This document shows positions 43,676 to 54,417 of a stretch of DNA of 64,000 bases, piece after piece (within the stretch, counting starts at the first letter, position 1; the number at the start of each line of letters is the position of its first letter). The DNA is taken from NCBI GenBank assembly GCA_030052745.1, contig JANBVO010000004.1, positions 1,240,001 to 1,304,000 of the forward strand. Reading direction: 5' to 3'. Both the position numbers and the translations under genes were made by a program. The DNA is from Pleurostoma richardsiae. Lineage: Eukaryota > Ascomycota > Sordariomycetes > Calosphaeriales > Pleurostomataceae. The notes under the pieces are model-generated. The model had not been told where the DNA came from, did no database searches, and saw only the letters and a list, made by a program, of their open reading frames with translations.

Positions 43676-46600
43676 ATGGCTGAAGTCATGCAAACTGCTG
43701 GGCCGGATTCCGTGCCCAACGGAGGAGCCGTAGTAGGCGGCGGTGTCATCGCCAGCCCGGAGTCGCCATCGGACAGCAAAGACTCGGTGCCCATCTTCCC
43801 GCTGCTGCACAACAACGCGAGCGACGACACCATAGCCCCGCCCTCCTCCAAGGCGACTACGCAGACGCAGATCGGCGACGACGACAACGACGATGACGAG
43901 CCAGCGGTGGCCAAGCCGTTCGTGCGCACCTCGAGCCCGGATTCGGCCAGCCGCGGCGCGCCGAGTGCCACCCTATCGGACACCGAAGATGACATGACCG
44001 CGGGCGTAGAAGGCGCCCCTGGCCAGGACGCGGCGCGCAAGAAGCACCGGCTGGTGCACAAGATGCACAAGTTCAGCTTGTACGAGACGGCCAGCCGCTA
44101 CTACATCGTAGGCGGCGACGTGACGGAGAAGCGCTACCGCATCCTCAAGATCGACCGCACCGCGGGCGACAGCGACCTCAGTATCACCGACGACAAGATC
44201 ACATACTCACAGAAGGAGATGAACCAGCTGCTGGACACCATCGACGACGGAAACAAGGGCACGGGCGGGATCCGGCTCAGGTGCACGACTTGGGGCCTGC
44301 TAGGGTTCATCAAGTTCACGGGTCCTTACTACATGCTGCTCATCACCAAGAAGAGCACTGTCGCCATGATCGGTGGCCACTACATCTACCAGATCGAGGG
44401 GACCGAGCTGATCCCCCTGACGCCGGCTAAGTACAAGACGGACCAGCGGAACAACGCCGAGGAGGCGCGATTCCTGTCCATTCTCAACAACCTCGATCTG
44501 ACCCGGTCCTTCTACTACAGCTACTCGTACGACATCACACGCACGCTGCAGTACAACATGACCAAGGAGCGCAACGCGCTGCTGAACGGGCAGCTCATCT
44601 CGTGCGACCACGACTACAACACCATGTTCGTCTGGAACAGCCACCTCCTGCAGCCGGCGCTCAAGGCGCTCAAGGACCCCTTCGACTGGTGCCGCCCCGT
44701 CATCCACGGCTACATGGACCAGGCCTCCATCTCCATCTACGGCCGCACCGCATTCATCACCATCATCGCCCGGCGGTCGCGCTACTTCGCCGGCGCACGG
44801 TTCCTGAAGCGCGGCGCCAACGACCTGGGCTACGTGGCCAACGACGTGGAGACGGAGCAGATCGTGTCGGAGGCGCTGACGACCTCCTTCCACGCCCCGG
44901 GGCCCAAGCTGTACGCCAGCCCGCAGTACACGTCGTACGTGCAGCACCGCGGCAGCATCCCGCTCTACTGGACGCAGGACAACACGGGCGTGACGCCCAA
45001 GCCGCCCATCGAGCTGAACCTCATCGACCCCTTCTACAGCGCCGCGGCGCTGCACTTCGACAACCTGTTCGAGCGCTACGGCGCCCCCGTCTACGTGCTC
45101 AACCTCGTCAAGGCCCGCGAGCGCACCCCGCGCGAGTCCAAGCTGCTCGACGAGTACACCCGCGCCGTCGCCTACCTCAACCAGTTCCTGCCCGAGGGCC
45201 GCCGCATCATCTACCGCCCCTGGGACATGTCGCGCGCCGCCAAGGACCGCCACCAGGACGTCATCGGCACGCTCGAGGACATCGCCGAGGGCGTGGTGAC
45301 GACCACGGGCTTCTTCCACAACGGCGACGGCCACGAGGCGCCCTGCCGCGTGCAGAACGGCGTGGCGCGCACCAACTGCATCGACTGCCTCGACCGCACC
45401 AACGCGGCGCAGTTCGTCATCGGCAAGCGCGCGCTCGGCCACCAGCTGCACGCGCTGGGCGTCCTCGAGGACACGGCCGTCAGCTACGACACCGACGCGG
45501 TCAACCTGTTCACGCACATGTGGCACGACCACGGCGACACCATCGCCGTGCAGTACGGCGGCTCGCAGCTCGTCAACACCATGGAGACGTACCGCAAGAT
45601 CAACCAGTGGACCAGCCACTCGCGCGACATGATCGAGAGCTTCAAGCGCTATTACAACAACTCCTTCATGGACGGCCAGCGCCAGGAGGCCTACAACCTC
45701 TTCCTCGGCAACTACATCTTCGCCCAGGGCCAGCCCATGCTCTGGGACCTCGCCACAGACTACTACCTGCACCACGCCGACCCCCGCAGCTGGTCCGAGA
45801 AGCGCAAGCGCAGCTACGTCAGCTGGTTCACGCCGGAGTACCTGCGCGAGCGCGCCATGCCCCCCTACCGCCCGCCCCGCGACTCGGACGTCGCCTCCAA
45901 GCCCGTGTCCTTCTTCGACGACTACTGGCTCGAGTACTACCGGCCCTCCACGCTGTCCTCCTTCCTCAAGATGTTCACCTACAAGATGAACTCCACCATA
46001 AAGTACATCCCCCTCAGGGCCACCCAGGACGGCCGCTACGACCTGAGCCCCTTCCGCGTGCGCACCGAGGCCGAGGGCGACGCCCAGGACAGGAAGAAGG
46101 TCAAGAAGGAGGTGACCATCCTCGACCCCCAGGAGTTGGCGCGGGCCGGCGGCGACGACGACTCGTCGTCTGTCATGTCGGGCAAGACCGGCGGGAACGC
46201 CGGCAGGGGCCTCTCGCTGCGGTGGCTGCAGTCCTCGGGCCACGAGAAGAACAACGGCGCCGGGGGCCCGCACAGCATCATGAAGGAGACGAGCTCGGGG
46301 GCTGGGGAGGCGGATGTCCAGCAGCAGAAGACGAAGCAGACGGCGCTCGAGAAGTCGCGCGCCGCGCAGTGGACCTTCACCAAGGTGGTGCACGAGTCGC
46401 TGAACCCGTCGGTCAGCGCGCAGGAGGCAGAGGACTACGCGCGGTACGTCAGTCACCCGCAGCACCTGCCTCTGGTCGTGTCCGCCGACACCCCGGCCGA
46501 GGTGGACCCGGAGATCCAGGAGTACGTCGGCGGCAGCTGGCAGTCCGAGGGCCTGATGCCCCCCCCGGCGAGTGACGAGGACTACGCTGTGTATGCGGAG

Positions 46601-46723
46601 CTGCTGCGGGTCGGCGAGAATCCGCTGACGGTGACGGAGGAGGATACGCTGAAGAAGCGCTACAGGGCGTACGGCAAGTGGCTGCGCGGCAAGTCGCTGT
46701 TCAAGCAGCAGCCCATCGACTAG
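43676..46723 (+). CDS. FIG4: Sac-domain polyphosphoinositide phosphatase Fig4
   Basis: A single exon of 1015 residues has an ATG in good context. After about 110 disordered residues, the Sac domain starts FSLYETASRYYIVGGD and continues with LRCTTWGLLGFIKFTGPYY. The catalytic CX5R motif is Cys568 to Arg574 in RTNCIDCLDRTN. LNLVKARERTPRES and QYGGSQLVNTMETY are typical of Fig4 rather than Sac1, and there is no C-terminal membrane anchor. Fig4 removes the 5-phosphate of PI(3,5)P2 and also supports its synthesis in the Fab1-Vac14 complex on the vacuole membrane. The C-terminal 200 residues are variable, with a Lys-rich segment. Strong GC3 bias leaves long open shadow frames on both strands. The gene is convergent with Tti2, with 76 bp between stop codons. 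Confidence 0.93.
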   Translation: MAEVMQTAGPDSVPNGGAVVGGGVIASPESPSDSKDSVPIFPLLHNNASDDTIAPPSSKATTQTQIGDDDNDDDEPAVAKPFVRTSSPDSASRGAPSATLSDTEDDMTAGVEGAPGQDAARKKHRLVHKMHKFSLYETASRYYIVGGDVTEKRYRILKIDRTAGDSDLSITDDKITYSQKEMNQLLDTIDDGNKGTGGIRLRCTTWGLLGFIKFTGPYYMLLITKKSTVAMIGGHYIYQIEGTELIPLTPAKYKTDQRNNAEEARFLSILNNLDLTRSFYYSYSYDITRTLQYNMTKERNALLNGQLISCDHDYNTMFVWNSHLLQPALKALKDPFDWCRPVIHGYMDQASISIYGRTAFITIIARRSRYFAGARFLKRGANDLGYVANDVETEQIVSEALTTSFHAPGPKLYASPQYTSYVQHRGSIPLYWTQDNTGVTPKPPIELNLIDPFYSAAALHFDNLFERYGAPVYVLNLVKARERTPRESKLLDEYTRAVAYLNQFLPEGRRIIYRPWDMSRAAKDRHQDVIGTLEDIAEGVVTTTGFFHNGDGHEAPCRVQNGVARTNCIDCLDRTNAAQFVIGKRALGHQLHALGVLEDTAVSYDTDAVNLFTHMWHDHGDTIAVQYGGSQLVNTMETYRKINQWTSHSRDMIESFKRYYNNSFMDGQRQEAYNLFLGNYIFAQGQPMLWDLATDYYLHHADPRSWSEKRKRSYVSWFTPEYLRERAMPPYRPPRDSDVASKPVSFFDDYWLEYYRPSTLSSFLKMFTYKMNSTIKYIPLRATQDGRYDLSPFRVRTEAEGDAQDRKKVKKEVTILDPQELARAGGDDDSSSVMSGKTGGNAGRGLSLRWLQSSGHEKNNGAGGPHSIMKETSSGAGEADVQQQKTKQTALEKSRAAQWTFTKVVHESLNPSVSAQEAEDYARYVSHPQHLPLVVSADTPAEVDPEIQEYVGGSWQSEGLMPPPASDEDYAVYAELLRVGENPLTVTEEDTLKKRYRAYGKWLRGKSLFKQQPID

Positions 46724-46799
46724 GAGTCGGCCGCGCAGGACGACGCGCTGTACGACCTGGCAGGCTATGAGGAATGACAGCCCTAGGGAGCGCAGGATG

Positions 46800-48705
46800 C
46801 TAAGACCTGGGGGGGAACAGCTGGCTGAGGAGGGGCTCTTTGGCGACCAGGGGTGCCACTTTCTCCTGGAAGTCCTCCTGGCCGGCTTGTGTTGCCACTG
46901 CGGAGAGCATATTCGCCGTTTTGGTGAGCTCCGCCTTGATGATGTCGTCGCTACCTTGCACCTTGGCGTCCTGTATGTTGAGCCAGCACAGCACGAGTAT
47001 CCGAATTATCTCCTCCTGCCAAGGGGTTCGCGCAATGCGCGGCCAACATGTTGATATTGTAGTTTGGAGAGCTCTGACTGCGGAGAGGAGGGACGGCATA
47101 TGGCTCGTAGCGAAGGGGTCTGTCATGGTTGCAGAGTATATCGGCATTAGGTCCTGGGGAGCATAAGATTAGTTATCTAGGCGTTTGATACCCCATCTAA
47201 GCAAATGCTGTTGTTTTGGATTCAACTTTACCTTTAGATGCTTGACAGCGTGGATACCCATCGTCTCGACAAACAGGCTCGTCTGTCTCAACAGGACCTC
47301 CACGATCCGCACGTGCTCTCTGGCGTGGAAGTATCCCGCGAAAATGCCATCGCGCAGCACCTTGTCCAGTAGCTTGTTCTTAGCTGCCCCGTCCTGCAGC
47401 TTGCCCGCGAGAGTAAGCAGGGCTGCGTAAGCCGGCTCGAGGAGTTGGACGGATTCGCTCTCCGGGGTGAGGCTCGGCAGATACAGCAGCGTTGGAAAGA
47501 CGGCATCTTCGAAGACACTACCAAGGCCGGTGTCGCGCAATACGCGGTCTGGAAACTTTCCTAGGAACACCTCTAGGATGACAAGGCCACGGGATCGTAT
47601 CCTCGTCGCTGAGTCGTCGAGAAGGGTCAGGATGACGGGGACGAAGAGCGGCCATTGCTTGCTGATGAGTGTTTCCTGCGTTGGAGTCAGCAGCGGTACC
47701 AGGAAGAGGCAGGCATGTACGGCTCTTGTACGTCTGCTGTGAATACGGCCCAGTCGAAGACTGGAATGGTTCGGAGATCGAGATACTTCCACGGCTTTAC
47801 TTCTTTAGTCTCCTGCGAGAGGCCACGGTGCGGATCTACCTCGTCGGCGAATTCCGCCTTTCGCCCCGATGCAGTGACAGTTGCTGGTCTGGACCTAGAG
47901 AACAGCGGGCGCAGGTAGCCTTTCAGGACAGCCTCGGTGATAAAATCATGCACGTTGAGCCTGGAAAGTTGCTCGTCCAGCAGCTCTTTTGCAATCTCGG
48001 CGGAACCGGGAGTGGACCAGGGCCCATCGGCACGGCGACTGAAGGCTATGATGGTGAGCAGGGCTTGCTCACTCAAGTTTGCGGACCATTCGCTCGACGC
48101 GAGCTGTAAAATTTCTAAACTGTATAACCCGATATCACGACTACGCTTTGCGACGGCGTCATAGTCGACTTCTTCTGCGTTGACGTTGTAAGCGGACTTT
48201 CGCCAGACCTAGGGGACCTGGGGTGGACCTTGGCAGCTGTCCAGGCGCGAACATTCACGTACCCCCGGAATCCTGTGAATCCGTTTCACGCGAGACTGGC
48301 GCAATAGAGCGGGCAGCAAAGTCGCAGAGCTCGGCTATCGAGTCTTCATCGTCCGGTCTAGGCTGGATCCGGCCCTTGCTTCTGAAGCAGGCAAGCAGAG
48401 CTAGAAGGTGTTTTCGTTGTCCCTGTTGCCCTCTCTTTAGATTATCACGGCTCCCAATTTATACCAGAGTGTCATACTCACCAGGAACGATGGCTGTGCC
48501 AGTCCAGTAGTAAGGTCCCGCAGCGTGAACTGTGTCGGCACGTCTGCCTGGGCATCAGCAACTGTCGACCTCGCAAGCTGCAGGAGGCTGCATGAAACTC
48601 ACGGCTTGAAAGTTCCGCCTGGAGGTCTGCAGTCGCCGTTGGCAATGGCGCTTGGAGGCGATCGGCCGCTCTTAACAGGCTCTCAAAAGGAGACGCCAGA
48701 GCCAT
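46800..48705 (-). CDS. Tti2-family protein (TTT complex)
   Basis: Six exons (48705-48603, 48561-48482, 48422-48263, 48174-47732, 47675-47232, 47153-46800) give 527 residues. All joins keep frame. The first intron is only 41 nt, and the third (88 nt) was chosen so that CAG|AA restores EEVDYDAVAKRSRDIGLYSL. The protein is alpha-helical throughout. It contains LDDSATRIRSRGLVILEVFL, then RDTGLGSVFEDAVFPTLLYL, and later HLKDLMPIYSATMTDPF and NCW-like TCWPRI, as in Tti2 (formerly DUF2454). Tti2 works with Tel2 and Tti1 in the TTT co-chaperone that, with Hsp90, helps PIKK kinases such as TOR, ATM and ATR to fold. The exon 1 boundary is the least certain part. Family identity is from recalled motifs. 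Confidence 0.75.
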
Positions 48706-49058
48706 CTTTCAGTGCTCCACGTCGCGGTTTGAGACTCTCGCTGGTAGAGGTGCAGCTTACCAACAAGGCACGATTTGGCGATGGACGAGGTTCCTAGTGG
48801 AGAGTGTTGTCCAGCATGCGCCCTAAAATGTGGGGCCTCCAGCCTGCTGAGTCTACAGTAGCAGTAAAGCCTGAAGTACTTCGTACAGCGCTTTACAGCG
48901 CTACAGACCACCAGTTAATTGAAGGTCACGTTGAGCCGGAAATCGCGCCTCATCAATGGGACATATCGGTCTTGGGGGTATCCTTTTTATTCCGGTCGCC
49001 CTCCGTCTACGCGGTGACTCTGCCGTCATAGAACCGACCGTCCGACAAAAGGGAGTGA
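48706..49058. other. short intergenic region
   Basis: This 353-bp tract runs from the CCA-adding enzyme's stop to the Tti2 start, both on the minus strand, and so should hold the Tti2 promoter. No clear TATA was found. Confidence 0.5.
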
Positions 49059-50841
49059 CTACTTGCTCAGCACGCCATCGATCCCAAGCTCCTCCTTCCG
49101 CCTCCGCACCTCTTCCACCGCGCCGGCCGGGTCCGTGACCCCTGGATTACGAAGCTGCCAGGCCATGGCGACCTCCATTGCCGCCGCCATCCACTTGCCC
49201 GGCTTGATCCCGAGGCCTTTGGAGAGCTCCCGCCCGTCTACGAGTCGCTTTATCGAAGGGGCATCGAGGACATCCAGATGTTGTAGGTGATCGAGGAACT
49301 CCTGCCACTTCCGGAGCACCTCCGTATAGTCTGCGTCTTCTTTCAACACAAACTCCCCTCCACCTGGGATGGCCTCAGAGTGCTTACTACTAGCTGCGCC
49401 TTTCTGCGCTCTCTGCAGGACGTCAAACAGGATGGCATACAGCACTTGTAGCCGCCAGTTACCTCCCCGAGTGTCCCACTCGCGTATGGCCATGCCAAAC
49501 CGATCTCTCTCATGCATTGCCGACTCCTTGTTGTTGACAATGTCCCTCAGCCGGACGATCTCGCTCCGGTGCTTGTGAGCAGCTGTAATGAGGTCCGAAA
49601 GTCTGTTCGGAGCCTTGATACCCTCTCGTGCTGCCACTGTCACGAATGGTAGTGGCGGCTTGCCGGGTTTTGTAGGTTTCGGGTCTGGTATCTGTTCCCA
49701 TGGCACGATCGCCGCGAGATTCCAGGCGAAGTGGCGGGCCTCATCCGTCTTGATGAGTGTGTCGTGAATGGAGCCTGGTGTCCTCTGGGCTTCCAGTCTG
49801 TCCAGGAAGCTGTACACTTCGTTCCAGTTCGTAATATCCGGCTGAGACATCTCTGCATGAGCAGGGTCCGTGAATATGGAGTGATAAAGGCCCAGCCGGT
49901 CTATCAGGCCCAACGCCGCGCAAGGGTGGTTTCCTATCCGACGGTCGGTGTGAACATTTCGCACTTAAAGGCATTATCTCTGTGTCCAACTCACCTTTGA
50001 GCATCTTTTCCAGCTCGATCCCGACCCTCTCTCGGCTGATCTTGAGCCGCAGAGCATTCAGGACACGCTCATCGCCCATCACCTTCTCTGCTGCGGGGTC
50101 GATGCTGAACTCTAGCCGGCTCGCGAACCGTACAAGTCTGAGCACTCTCAATGGGTCGTCCATAAAAGTCTGGAACGGCTCCATAGGCGTCCTGATCAGT
50201 TTCTGGTCCATATCCCTGAGGCCGCCAGTCAGGTCTTCAACTTCGCCGGAGTGGAGATTGTAGAACAGTGCGTTGACCGTCGCGTCCCTTCGCAGAGCAT
50301 CCTCCTGTGCCGTCCCGAACTCCATTTGCGGGTTCCTGCTATCCTCGGCATAGGTCTCCTTCCGCAGGTTGACAAAGTCGACGTCAAAGCCAAAGACCTT
50401 GGTGGTGACCGTCTCCAGGTGCTTAGACTTCTCTGGGTTCTGGGCGATCTTGTGCAGGTTTCCAATGTCAGTAGGGCCTATGCTATGCTTCTCGACATTC
50501 TCGGGAATCTCGCAGAAGTCGCGCATTTTGCTCGCAAAGGCAAATCCCGTCATGCAGTTGATAGCTGTATCGATGTCGTGGCTCTGGATGCCGAGCAGCT
50601 TGTCCCGGACCCAACCGCCAGCCCATCGTAGGACCAATGGCTCCCTCGAATTATCGGCATCCTTGTCGATGTAAGCGGCCACGTCAAGGAGCAGGGCCTT
50701 GAGCTGCCTCTCCCGTGGGTTGAGCTGGACTGTGCTCATGGCTCCGACGTCGTGAGGATCCGTGATGGAGCCAAACTTCCTCTTCATATGGAAATAGAAA
50801 GACTGCCTCAGCACTGGATGCCTCGCAAAACAGCAAAACAT
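49059..50841 (-). CDS. CCA1: CCA-adding tRNA nucleotidyltransferase
   Basis: Exons 50841-49995 and 49933-49059 encode 573 residues. The class II nucleotidyltransferase head is clear: GGWVRD at 75-80, the metal-binding pair Asp89 and Asp91 (HDID), RRDATVN at 184-190 and DDPLRVLRLVRFA at 228-240. FGFDVDFVNLR near 150-160 supplies the third carboxylate strand. The helical neck, body and tail follow. The enzyme adds CCA to tRNA 3' ends in nucleus, cytosol and mitochondria. Three in-frame ATGs (residues 1, 19 and 35) precede the core. The first 24 residues are basic and hydroxylated without acidic residues, like a mitochondrial presequence, which recalls yeast CCA1, where alternative starts direct the enzyme to different compartments. 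Intron splicing joins MLKG to NHPCAALGL. Confidence 0.92.
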
Positions 50842-51453
50842 CTGCTACCACCTTCTATGTAAGATGACTCGCTCGATTCCCGTCATGGACCCCGGGCCCA
50901 GCAAGGGGGCATCGGTGGGTGGTAGGTGTGACTCAAAATTCTTCAGACTGCGAGGCTGAGCGTGTCTCCAACACACGGATTCTTCGCCGACACGTGCCGT
51001 CTTGCCCACTTTGTGTCGCTCCGACTGAGCATCCACTGTGGATGGACTGGGTCCTGTGTACTTCTTCGAGATAGTTGTTGTATTGTTATTTGGGCCTGTG
51101 AGTTGAACTTCCAAACTCGCCATTTGGTGGATTCGATACCTGGAGAGGACAAGGTGAGGTGTGCAGCCAATCAAGAGGACCCATGACGGAAACCCGCCTA
51201 CTGTGTACTAGCGGCACCCACCAAGGTACTGCTTCTCATGAAAGTACCTACCTAGGTACTGGGACCACTGGACACTCACGCATCAAAACTTTAACCGCAA
51301 CGTGACCACGGGAAAACCCCAAGTTGACCTATTTGGAATCCTGCCTTGGCATTTCTTTCCCCGGCCTCCTCTTCTAAAGAAAAGGACTATCACGATTCAT
51401 CTCAGCCTTGGCATTCGAACCGGCTCCTGCCTCGTGGCAAGTTTGACTGCAAG
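50842..51453. other. divergent promoter region
   Basis: This region lies between the CCA1 and F-box gene starts and has CCTAGGTACT at 51251-51260. No gene was recognised. Confidence 0.5.
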
Positions 51454-52515
51454 ATGGCGACGGCCACATTGTCAATTGTCCATCGATGTTATGATCTCCT
51501 GGCTCGTTGGTTCCGGAGACGCTCGTGCCCAGAATTAGGCCACCTCGCCCTGCCCCCTGAAATCATTTTGATGATCGGGACGCATCTTAATGGACCCTCC
51601 CTCTTGTCTCTTGCGTTGACCTGCCGGACACTCTATCGTCTTTGCTTTCCACCGTCTCTTACGTTAAGTTCCTGCGAGAGAGTAGAGTTACTGCTCCTTC
51701 TGGAAAAGGACACGGCCCATGTTTACTTCTGCCAGTACTGTGCCAGCCTTCATCCATGGTACAAGTCCTGGTTCCGCATCTATCACGGCTACACCGAGAG
51801 GGATCTCTACTATGGGATGCCTTGCAAGCGACAGTACCCCGTTCAACTACCCCTTACCGCATTCCTTTCTTACTCCGTTCCTTACCATTATGCTCGTGTG
51901 GTAATGAATGCGCATTTCTATGGCGATGCGCACGGAGTTCCTATTGAGAAGCTTTCGCATAGCTTGCGGTCACAACATCACGGTCATGATGGAGTCAGGG
52001 TCTCAGGCGCAGGGCGTGCTAGAATCATCGACGATCAGCTTATACTGTTCTCCGTCTTTACCGCCACTCAAGACCGAGGCGACGCAAAAATTTTGAGGGG
52101 CTTTCTCGACCAATATGGCCCTTGGATCTGCAATCATCTACATACTTTTCCCTGGCCGGGGTACGGTTCGACATCTGGACTTCCCGAACTAGCAAGGAAC
52201 AGCTCTCCACCAGAGTACTTCGCATCTTGTACGTCGTCTGTGAATTCTTGCGCCGTATGCATCACGGACTATTGCATTGATATCGCCCAGCAAGGCGGTG
52301 CAAAAGGTTGGGCCATCACGATAGCCACGTATCAGCAGCTTGGACCAGTCCGCTCCCCATTCGATTGGACTTGGAGGGTTATGGCGGACCCGTGCTGGCA
52401 GACAGAACGCAGATCGATGCATCTGTCAAGGTATCCACCAGGGATCGTGAGGCATAGGTGGAGCAAGGCCGATGCGTTGAGAGTAGAACCGGAAGGCGGG
52501 TTTGTTAATGGCTGA
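51454..52515 (+). CDS. F-box protein, otherwise uncharacterised
   Basis: A single exon of 353 residues. I placed the start at ATG 51454 because the 36 codons upstream in the same frame have no ATG. Residues 33-63 (LPPEIILMIGTHLNG then SLLSLALTCRTLYRLC) form an F-box, the Skp1-binding segment of SCF receptors. The rest is Cys- and aromatic-rich (YFCQYCASLHPWY; later CTSSVNSCAVCITDYC) with no recognised repeat domain, as in the many lineage-specific F-box proteins of Pezizomycotina. A zinc-binding role for the Cys is possible. The low GC3 relative to fig4 or xanA suggests a more recent or weakly expressed gene. The target is unknown. Confidence 0.75.
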   Translation: MATATLSIVHRCYDLLARWFRRRSCPELGHLALPPEIILMIGTHLNGPSLLSLALTCRTLYRLCFPPSLTLSSCERVELLLLLEKDTAHVYFCQYCASLHPWYKSWFRIYHGYTERDLYYGMPCKRQYPVQLPLTAFLSYSVPYHYARVVMNAHFYGDAHGVPIEKLSHSLRSQHHGHDGVRVSGAGRARIIDDQLILFSVFTATQDRGDAKILRGFLDQYGPWICNHLHTFPWPGYGSTSGLPELARNSSPPEYFASCTSSVNSCAVCITDYCIDIAQQGGAKGWAITIATYQQLGPVRSPFDWTWRVMADPCWQTERRSMHLSRYPPGIVRHRWSKADALRVEPEGGFVNG

Positions 52516-52795
52516 GTATCTTTTCAGGTTGCCTCATACCACGGCTGGTAGGAATGAGGAAGAGGCGGGCTAGACCACGATTAGGGCGGGTGAAGAGTCT
52601 CTGATCACGATGAATCACATGGGCTGACAGATACTTAGTTAGCCAAGGAGGGAAGTGAAAGATCAGGGGGAGCTGTATTTTATGGGCGCTCGGCCTCTAC
52701 AGCCACGACTTAGGAACATCGAGTATGCAAAAGGGAAATTCTTGATCAAGATCAATTACTACAAGCTCGTCTTAGCTTCACCTTTCGCAAGGCTA
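52516..52795. other. intergenic between convergent genes
   Basis: No feature was recognised. Confidence 0.5.
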
Positions 52796-53440
52796 CTAGA
52801 CCCCAGCACCACGGTAAGGTGCGAGCTGTTTCGCTGGGGAGGGCACAGCACTTTTCAGCGCTGGCCCCCACCACCCGGGACGGTGAGTGGTGTCATCAAA
52901 TTCCTGGAATGGACTGGGGAAAAGTGCCTGTAGCCGTTCTCGTACTAGGCCTTCGGTGCGAGCCCTGCCAAGCGAGTTGACAAGGGAGAGTGGGCCGCGG
53001 TCTCTCTGGATCTTGAGACCATCCTTCCTCAGCTGTCGGATTTCTGAAAGGATGTCGAGAAGAGCAGTCGTTGACGATTGCAAATCTGTCCTCAACCCTT
53101 GAACATCTTCATATGTCTCACAAAGAGTAGTTGTCAACGCCTGCAGATTGTTCATCGACCCATGAAGAATGTCCCAAGACGTCTCAGCAGGGGGCTCCCC
53201 AGGAGGGGCCACTGCCTTCCTCAACGCCTCGACGTTCGTCGCGACAGCCTTCAGATCGGCTCGGCGAAAGTCATTCTGGATATGCTCTACGGCCCGAAGC
53301 AGATCTTCAGAATGAGAAGAGTTAGGAAAAAGGTCGGGTTTGCACACGACAAAAAGGGCGAGAAGAAAAGAGGCAATGGAAAAAATGGCCCCAACCGCCG
53401 TCCACCCGGTGGGAAACCAAAAAGTAAAGTTCTCAGACAT
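52796..53440 (-). CDS. small one-helix membrane protein with helical cytoplasmic part
   Basis: A single exon of 214 residues from ATG 53440. A second in-frame ATG at 53557 would add 39 residues of unclear nature. Near the N-terminus there is one hydrophobic segment (VGAIFSIASFLLALFVV) after FWFPTGWTA. Residues about 35-160 are amphipathic and helix-prone, with regular Leu spacing (EDVQGLRTDLQSSTTALLDI), suggesting a coiled coil. The C-terminus is Pro-rich. No family was recognised. The layout, a short lumenal or outer tail, one TM helix and a coiled coil, is common among fungal-specific proteins of unknown role. Diverged partial copies of its 5' region lie upstream (53550-54417), pointing to local duplication. 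Confidence 0.6.
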   Translation of the reverse strand: MSENFTFWFPTGWTAVGAIFSIASFLLALFVVCKPDLFPNSSHSEDLLRAVEHIQNDFRRADLKAVATNVEALRKAVAPPGEPPAETSWDILHGSMNNLQALTTTLCETYEDVQGLRTDLQSSTTALLDILSEIRQLRKDGLKIQRDRGPLSLVNSLGRARTEGLVRERLQALFPSPFQEFDDTTHRPGWWGPALKSAVPSPAKQLAPYRGAGV

Positions 53441-53549
53441 GATCGTCGTCAGGATCAAAAAGTGCGTGCAATTCAATATGCAAAAGTGCCTGAATTCGTT
53501 CTGCCATTTGGAAGAGAGAAGAGAAGCGACAGGACAATTGGACGGATTG

Positions 53550-53620
53550 GGAAGCATTTTGTCCCAGTCTCAACATGAATCTGCTCTTTCCCTTGAGATC
53601 TCGGTGTTGAGCAAGAACCT
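53550..53620. repeat. duplicated segment, copy A
   Basis: This 71-bp stretch spans the upstream in-frame ATG of the membrane-protein gene. It is similar to 54346-54417: the first 17 bases are identical, and GCAAGAACCT closes both copies. Confidence 0.55.
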
Positions 53621-54001
53621 ACGTACACAAGGATGTCTCAAGGAGGAGACGCAAGCTTGAATGGAAAGTGCCGAGGATCAATAGACATCTTGACAGACCC
53701 TACACGAAAGTGCCAGCCGCAAATGGCGAAGGCTCTATGGCTCCTTCCATGTTTTGTTCTGCCATGACAGAGGAACCATGCCCAATAGCTATCTATTTGG
53801 CAGGAAACCTAAATGCGAAATTCTCTCCATGATGGTTATTAAAGAATGACGTGCGATGATGCGAACAGCGGATGGGCTTTCTTGTCACCATGTAGAAGAG
53901 GAAGGAGCAGGGAGGTCGGCCAAGATGGAAGCAGTCACAATTTTTCATTCCCTTCTTCTAATGTAGAACAGGAACCTATGTTCCCACTTCATTTCCAACG
54001 G

Positions 54002-54058
54002 AAAGACTTGTCAAGGAGAAGTCACGAAGTTGGAATGGTAAGGTCCGACACTGGATAG
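54002..54058. repeat. duplicated segment, copy B
   Basis: This segment is similar to 53629-53684 just right of copy A. Shared blocks include TCAAGGAG, TGGAATGG/TGAATGG, and a closing ATAG. It is more diverged than copy C. Confidence 0.4.
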
Positions 54059-54345
54059 GCGAGTGTAGACGAAGAAAGCACGAGAAACTATTACCACCTG
54101 TCATTGGCAAGAGCGCCACGGCTTCTGTTATACGTTGCTCGGGATTGATGTGGAAAAAAAGGCCCGGCCACTGTCGACCCATTGGGAAAGTAAAGCATGG
54201 ATTGTCTTTGCGAAATATTGTTGTCGTCATATCAGTATTAAGAGAGACACATACAGCAGAATATGCAGGAGTGGAAGGGATTGTTCTTTCATTTGTCGCC
54301 TAGAAAAGGGAAAGGAATGAGTGAGAAAGGGAGGCGGGATCATGT

Positions 54346-54417
54346 GGAAGCATTTTGTCCCATTTTCCAGCACAATTATGTTCTTTCCTTTTAGATCTCA
54401 GCTTTGTGCAAGAACCT
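54346..54417. repeat. duplicated segment, copy C
   Basis: This 72-bp partner of 53550-53620 has GGAAGCATTTTGTCCCA at one end and GCAAGAACCT at the other. On the minus strand it includes an ATG followed by a short frame beginning MLP, as in copy A, then decays. Confidence 0.55.

Noticed and set aside
44300-46465. Very long open frame on the minus strand opposite Fig4
   Set aside because: It is a shadow of strong GC3 codon bias in Fig4. It has no recognisable domain, and its composition is Val/Arg/Gly/Leu-rich as expected for an antisense frame.
53441-53557. Upstream ATG as the true start of the membrane protein
   Set aside because: It would add 39 residues with no clear signal. The downstream ATG directly precedes the FWFPTGW and TM segment. 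It is kept as an alternative only.
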